A stretch of DNA of 38,175 nucleotides from Deltaproteobacteria bacterium (GCA_021162935.1 JAGGXR010000013.1:1-38175); one strand, 5' to 3'; shown: positions 26,049 through 35,403, counted from the stretch's first letter. Notes: generated by a model from the sequence alone, not told the origin. Numbers and translations: made by a program.

Positions 26049-26529
26049 CTTCGAAGCCAACCTATCGAGTCACGAAGAAACCGCCTCTGACGACCAGCCC
26101 GACAGGGCCTTGCACCACGATGGTTTCGACCACGTTCCCAGGGCCGTTGCCCCTCATCCGACAACACGGAATTTAGGGAGCAGATGTAGCACCAGGCCCC
26201 TTTCGAGTAAACCAAAAACAGGAAGACCGACCACCTGCATGATACCCAGACCAAGTAGGATGCATACCCCTGCACAACGACATATTGTGGTCTCCCCGCT
26301 CCGGAACGGATCTCTGACACGGGACGGATCCCTCGCCTCGGGACAGATCCCCGATCCGGAACGAATCCCTCACATCGCGGCGGATCCCTCGCCCCCCCGT
26401 ACTGCCGGCATCCGAAGAACCGAAAGCATCCGCTCACGTTCTCCCCCCAGTTCGCTGACATGACGATTGTCCAGGCGACCTTCCTGCGCTATAGTCGATC
26501 CATTGGCCTGCATACGGAGGGTACCTGTG
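26049..26529. other. Divergent intergenic region between smc and the beta-helix lipoprotein gene
   Basis: No gene is evident in these 480 bp. The right half holds the degenerate direct repeats at 26301-26395, and GGAGGG near 26517 is the ribosome binding site for the rightward gene. Promoters for both flanking genes should lie here, but I cannot place them with confidence. Confidence 0.6.
26301..26395. repeat. About five degenerate 17-21-bp direct repeats (GGACGGATCCCTCGC type)
   Basis: Successive units begin near 26303, 26322, 26341, 26358 and 26377. They share GGA-CGGATCCCTC with substitutions, for example GGACGGATCCCTCGCCTCG and GGAACGAATCCCTCACATCG. The array lies between divergent genes. 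Confidence 0.65.
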
Positions 26530-28341
26530 ATGTCATGCACCGCGATCGCGACCACGTCCAAGTCACTGCGCTGCCGACCCGACTGTCCATGGAAGCCACC
26601 CGATGGCGCGAAAGGTTTGTCCCCCATCCTCGGTGCGTTGTTCTTCCTGGCGGCGTCTGCAATGCTCGCCATCGGATGCAGCGACGATTCCGAAACGACG
26701 ACCGATGCTGCAACTACAGACGGAAGCGGCCAAATGGATGGCGGTATCCAGGATGGATCGAGCCATGCCGATGCATGGAAACCGCCGCCCCAGGACGGCT
26801 GGGTGCCGCCCATCGGCATCCCGCAACCTGAATTCGGCATCGATGAGCATGCGCCCGATGCGCCCAATCCCTGGACCGACCAGGTCCCTGGCTTCTACTA
26901 TATTGACAACACGAGCCAGGAGGCCACGGACGACAACAACGAATACGGCACACCGAGCAAGCCGCGGATCACCATCCCGACACACCTGCAGGCGGGTGAC
27001 GTGGTGGAGGTCCACGGTGGACCCTACGATTCGTCCCTCTCGTTTTCCGGTGCCGGCACCGCATCCAAACCAATCTTCGTACGGGGCGCCTCCACCCAGC
27101 CACGCCCCGTCCTGTCTGCGCACCTGGACGTCACGGGCAGCTTCTTCATCTTCGAAAACCTCGATCTGAACGGCGCGGACAACGGTCTGTCCGTGCGCAC
27201 CCCGTCCGACCACGTCGCGGTCCGGTTCTGCGAGGTTCAAAACGGCCAGGGAGGCCCGGCGTCCGGACTCTACACGGGGCGATGGAATCCAGAAGACGAC
27301 CCGGCGGTTGCCACGCAGATCGTGTTCTACGGCAACTCCATCCACGACAATGGCGACTGGCATTCGGACCATGACGAGGATCACCACTGCGTGGCGGTGG
27401 GCCATCATGCCGACCACGTCTGGATCGTGGACAACGAAATGTACCACTGCAGCGGTGACGGCGTGCAGGTCAACGCCAAGAAAGCAGGCCTCGCCTCCAC
27501 CTTGAACCACGTGTACATCGGCCGCAACGATGCTTGGGAAAATAAGCAAACCGGCTTTTGGAGCAAGCAAGCGACGGACGTGATCGTCTCACAAAACACG
27601 ATCTGGGGCATGCGGCCCTCGAACTCGTCCGAAGGGTCGGGACTGGGCTGGCAGTATGGCCCCGAGCGAGTCTGGTTCATCTACAACCAGGTCTTCGACT
27701 GCGAAAACGGCATCAAGTCTTCGACGAACGTGGGCGACGTGGACGATGTCGCCGGCACGGGCCAAGACATATACGTCATCGGAAACCTGTTCTACGACAT
27801 CCACAAGTCGGACGGATCAGGCCCCACCAACAACCCATGGCAGTATGGCTCCGCCATTCGGATGACGGACCAGGACGCGGTCAAGCACCTCGTCGCCAAC
27901 ACGGTCTACGACGCGGACGTGGCCATCACGTATGCACGCGGCACAGGCGGTCTGGTGATCACCGACAACCTCCTAGCCCATGTCGCGGGCCATCAGATCA
28001 TCGTAGAAACCGACGCAGCGGCCCAGGCATCGACCACCGACCATGACCTGTTTGGCGAAACCGCCTCCATTCGATGGGGCTCGTCCAACGAGACGAGCCT
28101 GGCGAACTTCCAGTCCGACCAGCAAGGCCAATGCTCCGGCTGCATCGAAGCAGACCCGAAACTCGTCGATCCGACGCAGGACGACTTTCACCTCTCGGCC
28201 GACAGCCCCGCCTTGGACCAGGGTGCCGATGCGCCGGAATACGACGAGTTCGAAACGCGCTACGGCATCTCCATCCGCGTCGACATGGACGGCGTCACCC
28301 GCCCCCAAGGCTCCGGCTTCGACATCGGCGCCTACGAATAG
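26530..28341 (+). CDS. Right-handed beta-helix surface lipoprotein
   Basis: This 603-residue protein has a long N-terminal region before a hydrophobic segment and lipobox (LGALFFLAASAMLAIGC, Cys near residue 50). An acidic Asp/Gly/Thr-rich linker follows, then a large domain with repeated short beta-strands typical of parallel beta-helices (VEVHGGPYDSSLSF, VYIGRNDAWENKQTG, VIVSQNTIWG, VWFIYNQVFDCENG, IYVIGNLFYDIHKSDG). The end, DSPALDQGADAPEYDEF and GFDIGAYE, is a common closing motif of such proteins. The fold is used by polysaccharide lyases and adhesins, but I see no diagnostic catalytic site. ATG 26530 has GGAGGG upstream. The n-region before the hydrophobic segment is unusually long (about 30 residues). 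Confidence 0.8.
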   Translation: MSCTAIATTSKSLRCRPDCPWKPPDGAKGLSPILGALFFLAASAMLAIGCSDDSETTTDAATTDGSGQMDGGIQDGSSHADAWKPPPQDGWVPPIGIPQPEFGIDEHAPDAPNPWTDQVPGFYYIDNTSQEATDDNNEYGTPSKPRITIPTHLQAGDVVEVHGGPYDSSLSFSGAGTASKPIFVRGASTQPRPVLSAHLDVTGSFFIFENLDLNGADNGLSVRTPSDHVAVRFCEVQNGQGGPASGLYTGRWNPEDDPAVATQIVFYGNSIHDNGDWHSDHDEDHHCVAVGHHADHVWIVDNEMYHCSGDGVQVNAKKAGLASTLNHVYIGRNDAWENKQTGFWSKQATDVIVSQNTIWGMRPSNSSEGSGLGWQYGPERVWFIYNQVFDCENGIKSSTNVGDVDDVAGTGQDIYVIGNLFYDIHKSDGSGPTNNPWQYGSAIRMTDQDAVKHLVANTVYDADVAITYARGTGGLVITDNLLAHVAGHQIIVETDAAAQASTTDHDLFGETASIRWGSSNETSLANFQSDQQGQCSGCIEADPKLVDPTQDDFHLSADSPALDQGADAPEYDEFETRYGISIRVDMDGVTRPQGSGFDIGAYE

Positions 28342-28448
28342 AAACGGCAAAGCCGCATCGGATTCACCGGAAGCCCGATCCATCCTGCAGGCTCCGTCAG
28401 ACTCGGATAGGGTTGCAGACCCGGCGCCGTCGGGCTACAAACTTGACC

Positions 28449-29666
28449 ATGAAAACACCCGTTGCACAGAGGATACAGCAATTGGGCGAGTACCTGTTTG
28501 CAGGGCTCGACCGCAAAAAACAAGAGGCCATCCAGGCGGGACTGGACGTGGTGGACCTTGGGGTCGGAGACCCGGACCTGCCCACGCCGAGCCACGTGAT
28601 CGAGGCGCTCGCCGAGGCGGCGCGTCGGCCCGAAAACCACCAGTACCCGTCGTACAAGGGAAAACGCGCCCTGCGCCTGGCCATTGCGGAGTACATGAAA
28701 AGACGCTTCTCGGTGGACCTGGATCCGGACCGTGAGATCGTGGTGCTCATCGGGTCCAAGGAGGGCATCGCCCATCTGTCCTGGGCGCTCATCGATCCCG
28801 ACGACCTCGTATTGGTGCCCGACCCGGCCTATCCGGTCTACGCGGCCACGGCCCGATTCTGCGGCGGGCACGTGGAACGGATGCCCCTGCTGCGCAGCCA
28901 CGGCTTCTTACCCGACCTGGACGAGGCGGATCGGGTCATCCGATCCAATGAGGCGGCCCGCGCCAAACTCATGTGGCTCTGCTATCCGAACAATCCCACC
29001 TCAGCCACGGCGACCTCCTCGTTCTTCGAAAGGGCAGTGACGCTGGCCGCCAGACACGAGATGGTGGTGGCAAACGACGCGGCCTACTATGAATTGTACC
29101 TCGATGGGGTGCAGCCGCCCTCGATCCTCCAGGTTCGAAACGCCAAGGACGTTGCGGTGGAGTTCTACTCCCTGTCCAAGACGTTCAACATGACTGGTTG
29201 GCGCGTGGGTTGGGCCGCTGGCAACGCAGAGGTGATCGGCGCTCTGGGGCGCGTCAAAACGAACGTCGATTCGGGCGTGTTCGGCGCGGTTCAGGATGCA
29301 GCGCTGGCCGCCCTGACCGGAGATTGGTCCCATGTGGTCGCACTGCGCAAGCGGTACGCCAGGCGTCGGGACCGACTCATGGCTGGGCTCGAACGGGGTG
29401 GCTGGGACGCCATCCGACCCACGGCCACGTTCTTCGTGTTGGCGGCCTGCCCAAACGGCATGACGAGCATCGAGGCGGTGGAATGGCTCCTGGATCGAGC
29501 CGGGATTGTGGCCACGCCCGCCGTCGCCATGGGGCCACACGGCGAAGGATTCGTCCGATTCAGCCTCACGGCCGGCGATGACCGAATCGAAGAGGCGGCC
29601 CGGCGACTCGAAGCCATGGACCTGACTGAAGCGACCAGGTCGCCTAGAACGGTCAAAAAGCCATGA
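28449..29666 (+). CDS. PLP-dependent class I/II aminotransferase, LL-diaminopimelate aminotransferase-like
   Basis: This 405-residue aminotransferase has the N-terminal signature VVDLGVGDPDLPTPSHVIEAL, central LCYPNNPTSA and VVANDAAYYELY motifs, and the PLP lysine K244 in SLSKTFNMTGWRVGW. Late FVRFSLTAGDDRIEEAARRL also fits. The overall pattern is closest to the DapL/aspartate aminotransferase group; the true amino donor is undetermined. The ATG at 28449 has no obvious Shine-Dalgarno, and the open frame runs further upstream. The stop overlaps the start of the CHAT protease gene (ATGA), so the two proteins are probably made together, an unusual pairing. Confidence 0.85.
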   Translation: MKTPVAQRIQQLGEYLFAGLDRKKQEAIQAGLDVVDLGVGDPDLPTPSHVIEALAEAARRPENHQYPSYKGKRALRLAIAEYMKRRFSVDLDPDREIVVLIGSKEGIAHLSWALIDPDDLVLVPDPAYPVYAATARFCGGHVERMPLLRSHGFLPDLDEADRVIRSNEAARAKLMWLCYPNNPTSATATSSFFERAVTLAARHEMVVANDAAYYELYLDGVQPPSILQVRNAKDVAVEFYSLSKTFNMTGWRVGWAAGNAEVIGALGRVKTNVDSGVFGAVQDAALAALTGDWSHVVALRKRYARRRDRLMAGLERGGWDAIRPTATFFVLAACPNGMTSIEAVEWLLDRAGIVATPAVAMGPHGEGFVRFSLTAGDDRIEEAARRLEAMDLTEATRSPRTVKKP

Positions 29667-31252
29667 GACTCCACCTTGCATTCCAGGGCCCGGGCAATCT
29701 GGCCTGCACCGTGGCGGAGGCCACCCTGCGACAGCGCCACATGGTGGCCTATGACACGGATCGCATCCGCCAGTTGGCAGGCGACGTGCTGGACATCCTG
29801 CAGCGCGGCAACCAGACGCACAAGCTCACCGAGGCAAACCTCGAACAGCTTCGACTCGTGGGCGAAGAACTCGCCCGTCGCCTCCTGCCGGGCCCGGTGC
29901 TCACGGACATCCGTCGCACCATGGGGAACTTGACCCTGGAGCTGGACGAAGAACTCGTCTGGATTCCATGGGAACTCATCTATGACGGCGAACAGTTCCT
30001 CTGCCGCCGATTCGACATGGGCCGCATCGTGCGCACCTCGACCCCGACCAGGGCCATGATCAGCCGCAGTCGAAAGCCGGCGTCCCGCATGAAGCTCTTG
30101 GTGATGGCCTCGAATCCGGCCGGAGATCTCCCTCAGGTGGAACGGGAAGGCTCCGAGATCATCGCCCAACTCGACGAGGAGGGCAACCTCCTGGCCAGAC
30201 TCGTCACCGAGCCCGATCTCGGTCTCGTCCGACGCGAAATGAAGGACCACGACATGGTGCATTTCGCGGGCCACGCCGACCGGCTCGAAGATCGGGGACA
30301 ACCAGGATGGCGTCTGTCTGACGGCATCCTGCCCACGTCCGAGATCGAAGACATGGGCGCCGGGCGCCCCATGCCCCTGTTGGTGTTTTCGAATGCCTGT
30401 CACAGCGGCGCCTTTGGAGACCCGACCAAGGGTGCCTTCGGCTTGGCCCATGCGTTCTTGACCGCTGGCGTCCGGCATTACGTCGGCACCCAGTGGGAGG
30501 TGATCGACGGCCAGGGCGCCCAGTTCGCCCGACACTTCTACAAAGATTTGGTTCGCGGCGGCTCCATGGGAGCAGCTGTGCGCAACGCCCGCAACCGGGT
30601 CATCGCCGAATCCGGCGAAGGAAATCTGGCCTGGGCCACCTACGTGCTCTACGGCGATCCGGACTTCGCCCCCCTGCCCGCCAAGCCGAAACAGGCAGAG
30701 CCCATGCCCGAATTGCCGATCCGGCTGGGCGTTCGGGCGACAGCTCCATACAAGGGTAAAAAACGCCGGCCCAGTCCATCATCTGGCGACATGCGTGCCG
30801 TGCAGCAAAACCGTTCCAGCCAACTCCTTGCCGGCATTGCGGCCCTGTCCCTTCTCGTGACGGCAGTCATGGCAGTCCTGCTCGTTCTCCGCCAAACGAA
30901 CCACCACACGACGCACAACGTGACACCGGCTGCACCCACCGAAGCGGTCTTGCTCACCGTGGAAAGCCACACGAACGAGAACGACCGACAGGCAGGAGAC
31001 GCAGCAGCCCTGCTCGCCGCCTGTCTGTCGGAACGAATCGGCAAAAAGGTGCCATTGGTGCAACAGGCGGCCCCGGGTCAAGCGCTGGCTGTGGTGGCCA
31101 TCGAACCGAGGCGGCTGCAGGGCAAGCTGCTGCTGACGGTCACGGTCACCAAGGAGGGCCAGGTGGTCTATTCGAAAATCATCCCAGGAGACGGAGGCCT
31201 GCTGACCGCTTGCCAACCCATCGCCCTCGACGCACTCAAATACCTCAAGTGA
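29663..31252 (+). CDS. CHAT-domain (caspase-like) protease with C-terminal membrane anchor
   Basis: This 529-residue protein has an N-terminal region (1-150) containing LELDEELVWIPWELIYDGEQFLC, typical of the lead-in to CHAT domains. The CHAT peptidase domain (about 150-345) follows, with catalytic His204 in HFAGHAD and Cys246 in FSNACHSG. FLTAGVRHYVGTQWEV is a further CHAT hallmark. A basic linker (KGKKRRPSPS) leads to one membrane helix (LLAGIAALSLLVTAVMAVLLVL, about 388-409) and a roughly 120-residue C-terminal domain, presumably periplasmic. CHAT proteases are relatives of caspases and separase, and several act in bacterial defence or regulated proteolysis; the substrate here is unknown. 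It is coupled by a four-base overlap to the aminotransferase gene. Confidence 0.87.
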   Translation: MRLHLAFQGPGNLACTVAEATLRQRHMVAYDTDRIRQLAGDVLDILQRGNQTHKLTEANLEQLRLVGEELARRLLPGPVLTDIRRTMGNLTLELDEELVWIPWELIYDGEQFLCRRFDMGRIVRTSTPTRAMISRSRKPASRMKLLVMASNPAGDLPQVEREGSEIIAQLDEEGNLLARLVTEPDLGLVRREMKDHDMVHFAGHADRLEDRGQPGWRLSDGILPTSEIEDMGAGRPMPLLVFSNACHSGAFGDPTKGAFGLAHAFLTAGVRHYVGTQWEVIDGQGAQFARHFYKDLVRGGSMGAAVRNARNRVIAESGEGNLAWATYVLYGDPDFAPLPAKPKQAEPMPELPIRLGVRATAPYKGKKRRPSPSSGDMRAVQQNRSSQLLAGIAALSLLVTAVMAVLLVLRQTNHHTTHNVTPAAPTEAVLLTVESHTNENDRQAGDAAALLAACLSERIGKKVPLVQQAAPGQALAVVAIEPRRLQGKLLLTVTVTKEGQVVYSKIIPGDGGLLTACQPIALDALKYLK

Positions 31253-31334
31253 GCCGACGACCAGGACGCCCGTCTGGTGGCAGGCCAGGCAGTAGCTGTC
31301 GGGATACGATGCTGGAAATAGCAGGAGGGCTCAA

Positions 31335-32753
31335 TCACGGAATGGCGCCGATGCCGTCGCCCGCATAGACCCGGGCGAGCATCTTGCGTACCTTGTACTG
31401 GACGTAGGGGAGCATGCGTCTCGGTCCGTATTCCCAAAATTCCTCAGACCACCAATGGATCGAAAACGGCATGTAGGTCGAATCGGCCAGGGTGACCACC
31501 GTGGGGATCCGGCCGTGTCGGCGAAGGAACGTCATCATGGCCTCGACCTCGGCGATGCCCTTGTCCACATGCTGGCGATGGGCGAGCCATTTTTGACGTC
31601 GAGCATCGGTCACATCCGACTTGAGGAACTTGTTTCTTCCCTCGTAGTGGCTCGGCGGTGCCTTGCGCGACAGTCCGGGGGTCAGGTCCACCGATCCGAA
31701 GTAGTCCAGGTCGATGTCCAGAACGAAGTTTCCCTTGTGGATCGCTGCGAGCAACTCCCGCTTGAGCAGCGCATCCTTGTCCGCATCCTTGGGCCAAGGC
31801 AACGTGGTGAACACCGACAGGGTCAGACGCCGCACATGGTCGAAGACGCCCATCTCGGAAGCCGGCCTGGGCAGGCGTAGCCAGGAACTGTCATCGGGCA
31901 CGGGCGGTCTTCCCGTGGTATCAGTCGATCGATCGTAGTAGAGTTCCCAGTCCTTCGATAGCGCCTTGATACCAGGATTTTCCTTGATCTGCTGGCCATA
32001 GAAAAAGGGGCGCATGACCACGTCGCCGAGCCCATACCAGTCGGGCTTGGGCCAGATGAAGTGCTTGAATCCAAGCAGGAGAATGCCGACGCTGCAGGGC
32101 ACCGCTGGGTCGTTGAGATACTGATCCAGTTCTCGCTCGGCGCTGCGGATGTTGGTTCCCTTCATGATGCCTCGACCCAATTGCAACACACGAGCCGGAT
32201 CCGCCAGCCCTCTCGTATCGGAATGGGAATCGAAGTGCACCAGTGTATCCACTGGATGACGTCTGGCAGATTCCGCCCACAGGGCCGCGGCGCGATGGTG
32301 CCCATTGACGGAGAAGACTGGGATCTTGAAATGACGGGCCAACTCGTTTCGGATGGGGTTGAGCCTCGCCGTATACGTGTAGAGCCATTCCCAAACGGCC
32401 GAGTCGTCGTCCCAACGATTCCGTTTGGTCAGCTTCTCCACCAGGTCGGCGTAAAGACGTCGCATCCTGGGAATCGTATCCGAAGCCATCTCCGGCCGGT
32501 TCTCATACACCACGATCAGACATTCGAGCTGACGCATCGCGGCTCGAATCGCACCGAGGTCATCGAAGTCGTCTGCCTTCTGGGCGGGACAGAAACCGCC
32601 TTTGGGCATGACGCCCCCAGGCCAGCCCGCAGGCTCGGGATGAGACTGCACCTTGGCACAACCACTCGCCACGAAGGAAAGAGTGAACCAAAACGCCAGG
32701 ACAACGCCTACCCAACGCACTGCGTCTGTCTTGAGTCGAAAAGAAACCGACAT
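31335..32753 (-). CDS. UPF0489 (arginase-like) lipoprotein
   Basis: This 472-residue protein has a signal peptide ending VASGC, so it is probably a lipoprotein. Its core shows two arginase-type metal-binding motifs: HFDSHSD at residues 173-179 and LDIDLDYF at 345-352. These match the UPF0489 family, whose members are predicted hydrolases of unknown substrate. HFKIPVFSVNGHHRAAALWAE precedes the first motif. AGGAGG lies five bases before the ATG at 32753, which decides the start over the longer open frame. It follows the flippase-like gene by 75 bp on the same strand. A lipid-anchored, exported version with both metal motifs kept is unusual to my knowledge. Confidence 0.75.
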   Translation of the reverse strand: MSVSFRLKTDAVRWVGVVLAFWFTLSFVASGCAKVQSHPEPAGWPGGVMPKGGFCPAQKADDFDDLGAIRAAMRQLECLIVVYENRPEMASDTIPRMRRLYADLVEKLTKRNRWDDDSAVWEWLYTYTARLNPIRNELARHFKIPVFSVNGHHRAAALWAESARRHPVDTLVHFDSHSDTRGLADPARVLQLGRGIMKGTNIRSAERELDQYLNDPAVPCSVGILLLGFKHFIWPKPDWYGLGDVVMRPFFYGQQIKENPGIKALSKDWELYYDRSTDTTGRPPVPDDSSWLRLPRPASEMGVFDHVRRLTLSVFTTLPWPKDADKDALLKRELLAAIHKGNFVLDIDLDYFGSVDLTPGLSRKAPPSHYEGRNKFLKSDVTDARRQKWLAHRQHVDKGIAEVEAMMTFLRRHGRIPTVVTLADSTYMPFSIHWWSEEFWEYGPRRMLPYVQYKVRKMLARVYAGDGIGAIP

Positions 32754-32828
32754 AAAAACCTCCTGTCCCCGCAAGGAGACGTCGCTCACCGATTTTCCAG
32801 GAGAGTGGGTAAGGAGCATCCACACACT

Positions 32829-33989
32829 TCAGGCCTCCTGGTCGGCCATCACCGTCTCTTCATCCGCCTCGGCCGCCTCGACGACTTTGCGAAACGATAC
32901 CTGCCCCGTGGCAACCACCAGGACTCCGATCCCTACATACCACAAAAGCTGCACGCCATGAACGAGCACCACGTAGGCCATCCCCGGACCGGTCACCACC
33001 ACGGCAGGTAAGAACAGGGACAGACCCAATCGGCCAAATTCGTGAAAATTTCCCACCAAGCCCGGTCCTGCAGGCAAGGTGATCCCGATGACCACCAGTC
33101 CGCAGACGGCAAAGGCGCCGGCGATCGGGAGATGGAGATGGAAGGCACGGGCGAGCACGTAGAAGCCCAGTCCGTTGAGGCCCCAATACACGATCGACGC
33201 AGCCACGTACCGAACGAGTAATCCAGGCCGACCCAAGGCTCGAAATCCCTTGATGATCCCTTCGAGCACATAGGACATGCGATCCCGAAACCAGACGAGA
33301 CGCCGCCGCCCCGTGCCGGCAAGGAGCTCCAACAGGCTGAGACGCAATGCCCACCGCACCGCGGCCTCAGGCCGCCACATGGCAAGGACCAAAAAGACCG
33401 TGGCGCCACCGAACAGGGCCAGCGCCGACCAGCCCGTCGCCATCATCCAGTCCGTTCCCCGGCCCTGTCGCTCCAACACCACGAAGGTGCCAAAGAGAAA
33501 AAGGGAGACGATGAGCCCATCCACCACTCGCTCCACGGCAATGGTTCCCATGGCGGCGCTCATGCGGAGCCGGCCCGCACCTCCCCGAGCACCGGAGCGA
33601 CCATCTTTCGAATCGGCATCCCTGGATGCCGCATCCCTGCGGTCACCATCCTTCGGGTCTGCAATCAAATAGGGACGAACCACCTCTCCCAACCGGAGGG
33701 GCAGGGCGATGATGGCCATAAACCCAACCCATGACACGGTCAAAATGCGCCACGTGGAAGGCATCTTGGGCGCAATGGGCTCCAACAAAAACCTCCAACG
33801 CCAGGCGCGGAAAAACTGCACCCCCGCCAGAGTGCCAAAGTAGGGGACGAGCCACCAGTAGTCGGCATCTGCAAACGCCTCCCCCAACGCGGACCAGTTC
33901 AGGCCACGAAAGGCGAAGTAGGCCAAGCCTGCGCCAACAGCCAAAGAAAGCAGCAACCGTACCGCGACCTTGGACAAGGAGCCCCCCAT
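32829..33989 (-). CDS. Lysylphosphatidylglycerol synthase TM region / YbhN-family flippase-like membrane protein
   Basis: This 386-residue protein has about eight membrane helices in the pattern of the LPG synthase transmembrane (UPF0104/YbhN/AglD) family. VRLLLSLAVGAGLAYFAFRGLNW at the start, FFRAWRWRFLLEPI, LPLRLGEVVRPYLI, VERVVDGLIVSLFLF, and near the end ITLPAGPGLVGNFHEFGRLGL are characteristic. Members move lipids or lipid-linked sugars. A hydrophilic insert after the third motif (PKDGDRRDAASRDADSKDGRSG, about 108-130) is rich in Asp, Arg and Lys and looks like a local sequence expansion. AAAGGA precedes the ATG; the gene begins six bases after the nucleotide-sugar dehydrogenase stop, so the two are one operon. 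A role in envelope polysaccharide export is inferred from that. Confidence 0.82.
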   Translation of the reverse strand: MGGSLSKVAVRLLLSLAVGAGLAYFAFRGLNWSALGEAFADADYWWLVPYFGTLAGVQFFRAWRWRFLLEPIAPKMPSTWRILTVSWVGFMAIIALPLRLGEVVRPYLIADPKDGDRRDAASRDADSKDGRSGARGGAGRLRMSAAMGTIAVERVVDGLIVSLFLFGTFVVLERQGRGTDWMMATGWSALALFGGATVFLVLAMWRPEAAVRWALRLSLLELLAGTGRRRLVWFRDRMSYVLEGIIKGFRALGRPGLLVRYVAASIVYWGLNGLGFYVLARAFHLHLPIAGAFAVCGLVVIGITLPAGPGLVGNFHEFGRLGLSLFLPAVVVTGPGMAYVVLVHGVQLLWYVGIGVLVVATGQVSFRKVVEAAEADEETVMADQEA

Positions 33990-33995
33990 TTCCTT

Positions 33996-35288
33996 TTAGA
34001 TGCTCCAGACTTTGCCAGCGAACTCGCTGCGGAACGATCCGGTGGCGTTTCTGGTATCCACGACCAACTGAGCCTCCTCGACCACGCGCCGGTAATCGAT
34101 GTCGCTGTGATCCGTCACGATGATGACACAGTCGTACGACGCCACGTCCGTCAGGTCCTTTCTGGGTATCTCGCGCCCCAGTACCGACAACTCCTCCACG
34201 AAGGGATCGTGGTAGGAGATGTCTGCGTGCTTGTGGGCCAGCATATCGATGATGTCCAGCGCCGGCGACTCCCGCATGTCGGAAATGTCCTTTTTGTACG
34301 CGACCCCGAGCATCAAAATCTTGGACCCATTGACCGCCTTGCCATGCTCGTTGAGGGCCTCGACCACCCGCTCCACCACGACCCTGGGCATGGACGCATT
34401 GACCTCTTCGGCCAGCTCCACGAACCGAGCGGTGTACTTGAGGGTCTTGAGTTTCCATCCGAGATAATGCGGATCGATGGGAATGCAATGCCCGCCCAGC
34501 CCGGGACCTGGATAAAATCGCATGTAGCCAAAAGGCTTGGTGGAGGCGGCGTCGATCACCTCCCACGAATCCAATCCGAGACGGTTGCACATGATGGACA
34601 CTTCGTTGACCAGAGCAATGTTCACGGCGCGGAACGTGTTTTCGAGCAACTTGACCATCTCGGCCGCATCGGTCGATGACACGGACACGAGATGGTCGAT
34701 GAACCGACCGTACAGGACCTCGACCCGCTTGAGACACTCGGGGGTGCAACCTCCCACCACCTTCGGCGTGTTGCGGATTCCATAGGTGGGATTGCCCGGG
34801 TCCACCCGCTCGGGCGAGAAGGCGAGGCAGAAGTCCTTACCCACCACGAGCCCGGTTCGCTCCAACCTGGGCCGCAGCATCTCTCTAGTGAAACCCGGAT
34901 AGGTCGTGGACTCCAGCACGATGAGCTGTCCTGGATGCAGATGCTTGGCCACATGTTCAGCCGCATCCATGATGAACGACACGTCCGGATCCTTGGTCTT
35001 GCGCAAAGGCGTTGGCACACAAATCACCACGGCATCCGCATCGGCCAGGACCGAATCGTCCGTCGTGGCATCCAAACGGCCGGTCAACTCCTTCAGCGAG
35101 GCGTCAGACACATCGCCCACGTAGGAATGGGCCTCGTTGAGAGCATCCACTTTGGCTTGTATCTTGTCGAGTGCCGTGACACGAATCCCAGTGCGTGCCA
35201 TTTCCACAGCCAGAGGCAGTCCCACGTATCCGGCGCCGACCACCACCACCCGCACGTCCCCGGACCTGACCTTGTCGAAAAAGTTCAT
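33996..35288 (-). CDS. Nucleotide-sugar (UDP-sugar) 6-dehydrogenase, WbpA-like
   Basis: This 430-residue NAD-dependent enzyme oxidises a UDP-sugar at C6 to the uronic acid. It has an N-terminal Rossmann loop VVVVGAGYVGLPLAVEMA, then LESTTYPGFTREML, CLAFSPERVDPGN, and the active-site Cys268 in GPGLGGHCIPIDP. C-terminal MLGVAYKKDISDMRESPAL completes the family. Wording of these motifs is closest to UDP-N-acetylglucosamine 6-dehydrogenases such as WbpA, rather than UDP-glucose dehydrogenases, but the substrate is not proven. GGAGG lies about eight bases before the ATG at 35288. The upstream leader carries 23-bp direct repeats. The flippase-like gene follows after six bases. Confidence 0.87.
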   Translation of the reverse strand: MNFFDKVRSGDVRVVVVGAGYVGLPLAVEMARTGIRVTALDKIQAKVDALNEAHSYVGDVSDASLKELTGRLDATTDDSVLADADAVVICVPTPLRKTKDPDVSFIMDAAEHVAKHLHPGQLIVLESTTYPGFTREMLRPRLERTGLVVGKDFCLAFSPERVDPGNPTYGIRNTPKVVGGCTPECLKRVEVLYGRFIDHLVSVSSTDAAEMVKLLENTFRAVNIALVNEVSIMCNRLGLDSWEVIDAASTKPFGYMRFYPGPGLGGHCIPIDPHYLGWKLKTLKYTARFVELAEEVNASMPRVVVERVVEALNEHGKAVNGSKILMLGVAYKKDISDMRESPALDIIDMLAHKHADISYHDPFVEELSVLGREIPRKDLTDVASYDCVIIVTDHSDIDYRRVVEEAQLVVDTRNATGSFRSEFAGKVWSI

Positions 35289-35340
35289 CTTCACCACCTC
35301 CGTTCGACCCGATGCCCGTTCCAACCTTCAGAGGCCACGC

Positions 35341-35403
35341 CCAAACACCTTCGAAAGTCAGGTCCAAATACCTTCGAAAATAATGTCCAAACCCCTTCTG
35401 GGG
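35341..35403 (-). repeat. Three 23-bp-spaced direct repeats upstream of the nucleotide-sugar dehydrogenase gene
   Basis: CCAAACACCTTCGAAAGT at 35341, CCAAATACCTTCGAAAAT at 35364 and CCAAACCCCTTC at 35387 have a strict 23-bp period. A further degenerate copy (CCAACCTTCAGA) lies at 35321. TTCGAA in two copies is itself a palindrome. The array is 50-115 bp before the ATG at 35288, a sensible operator position. Confidence 0.75.
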
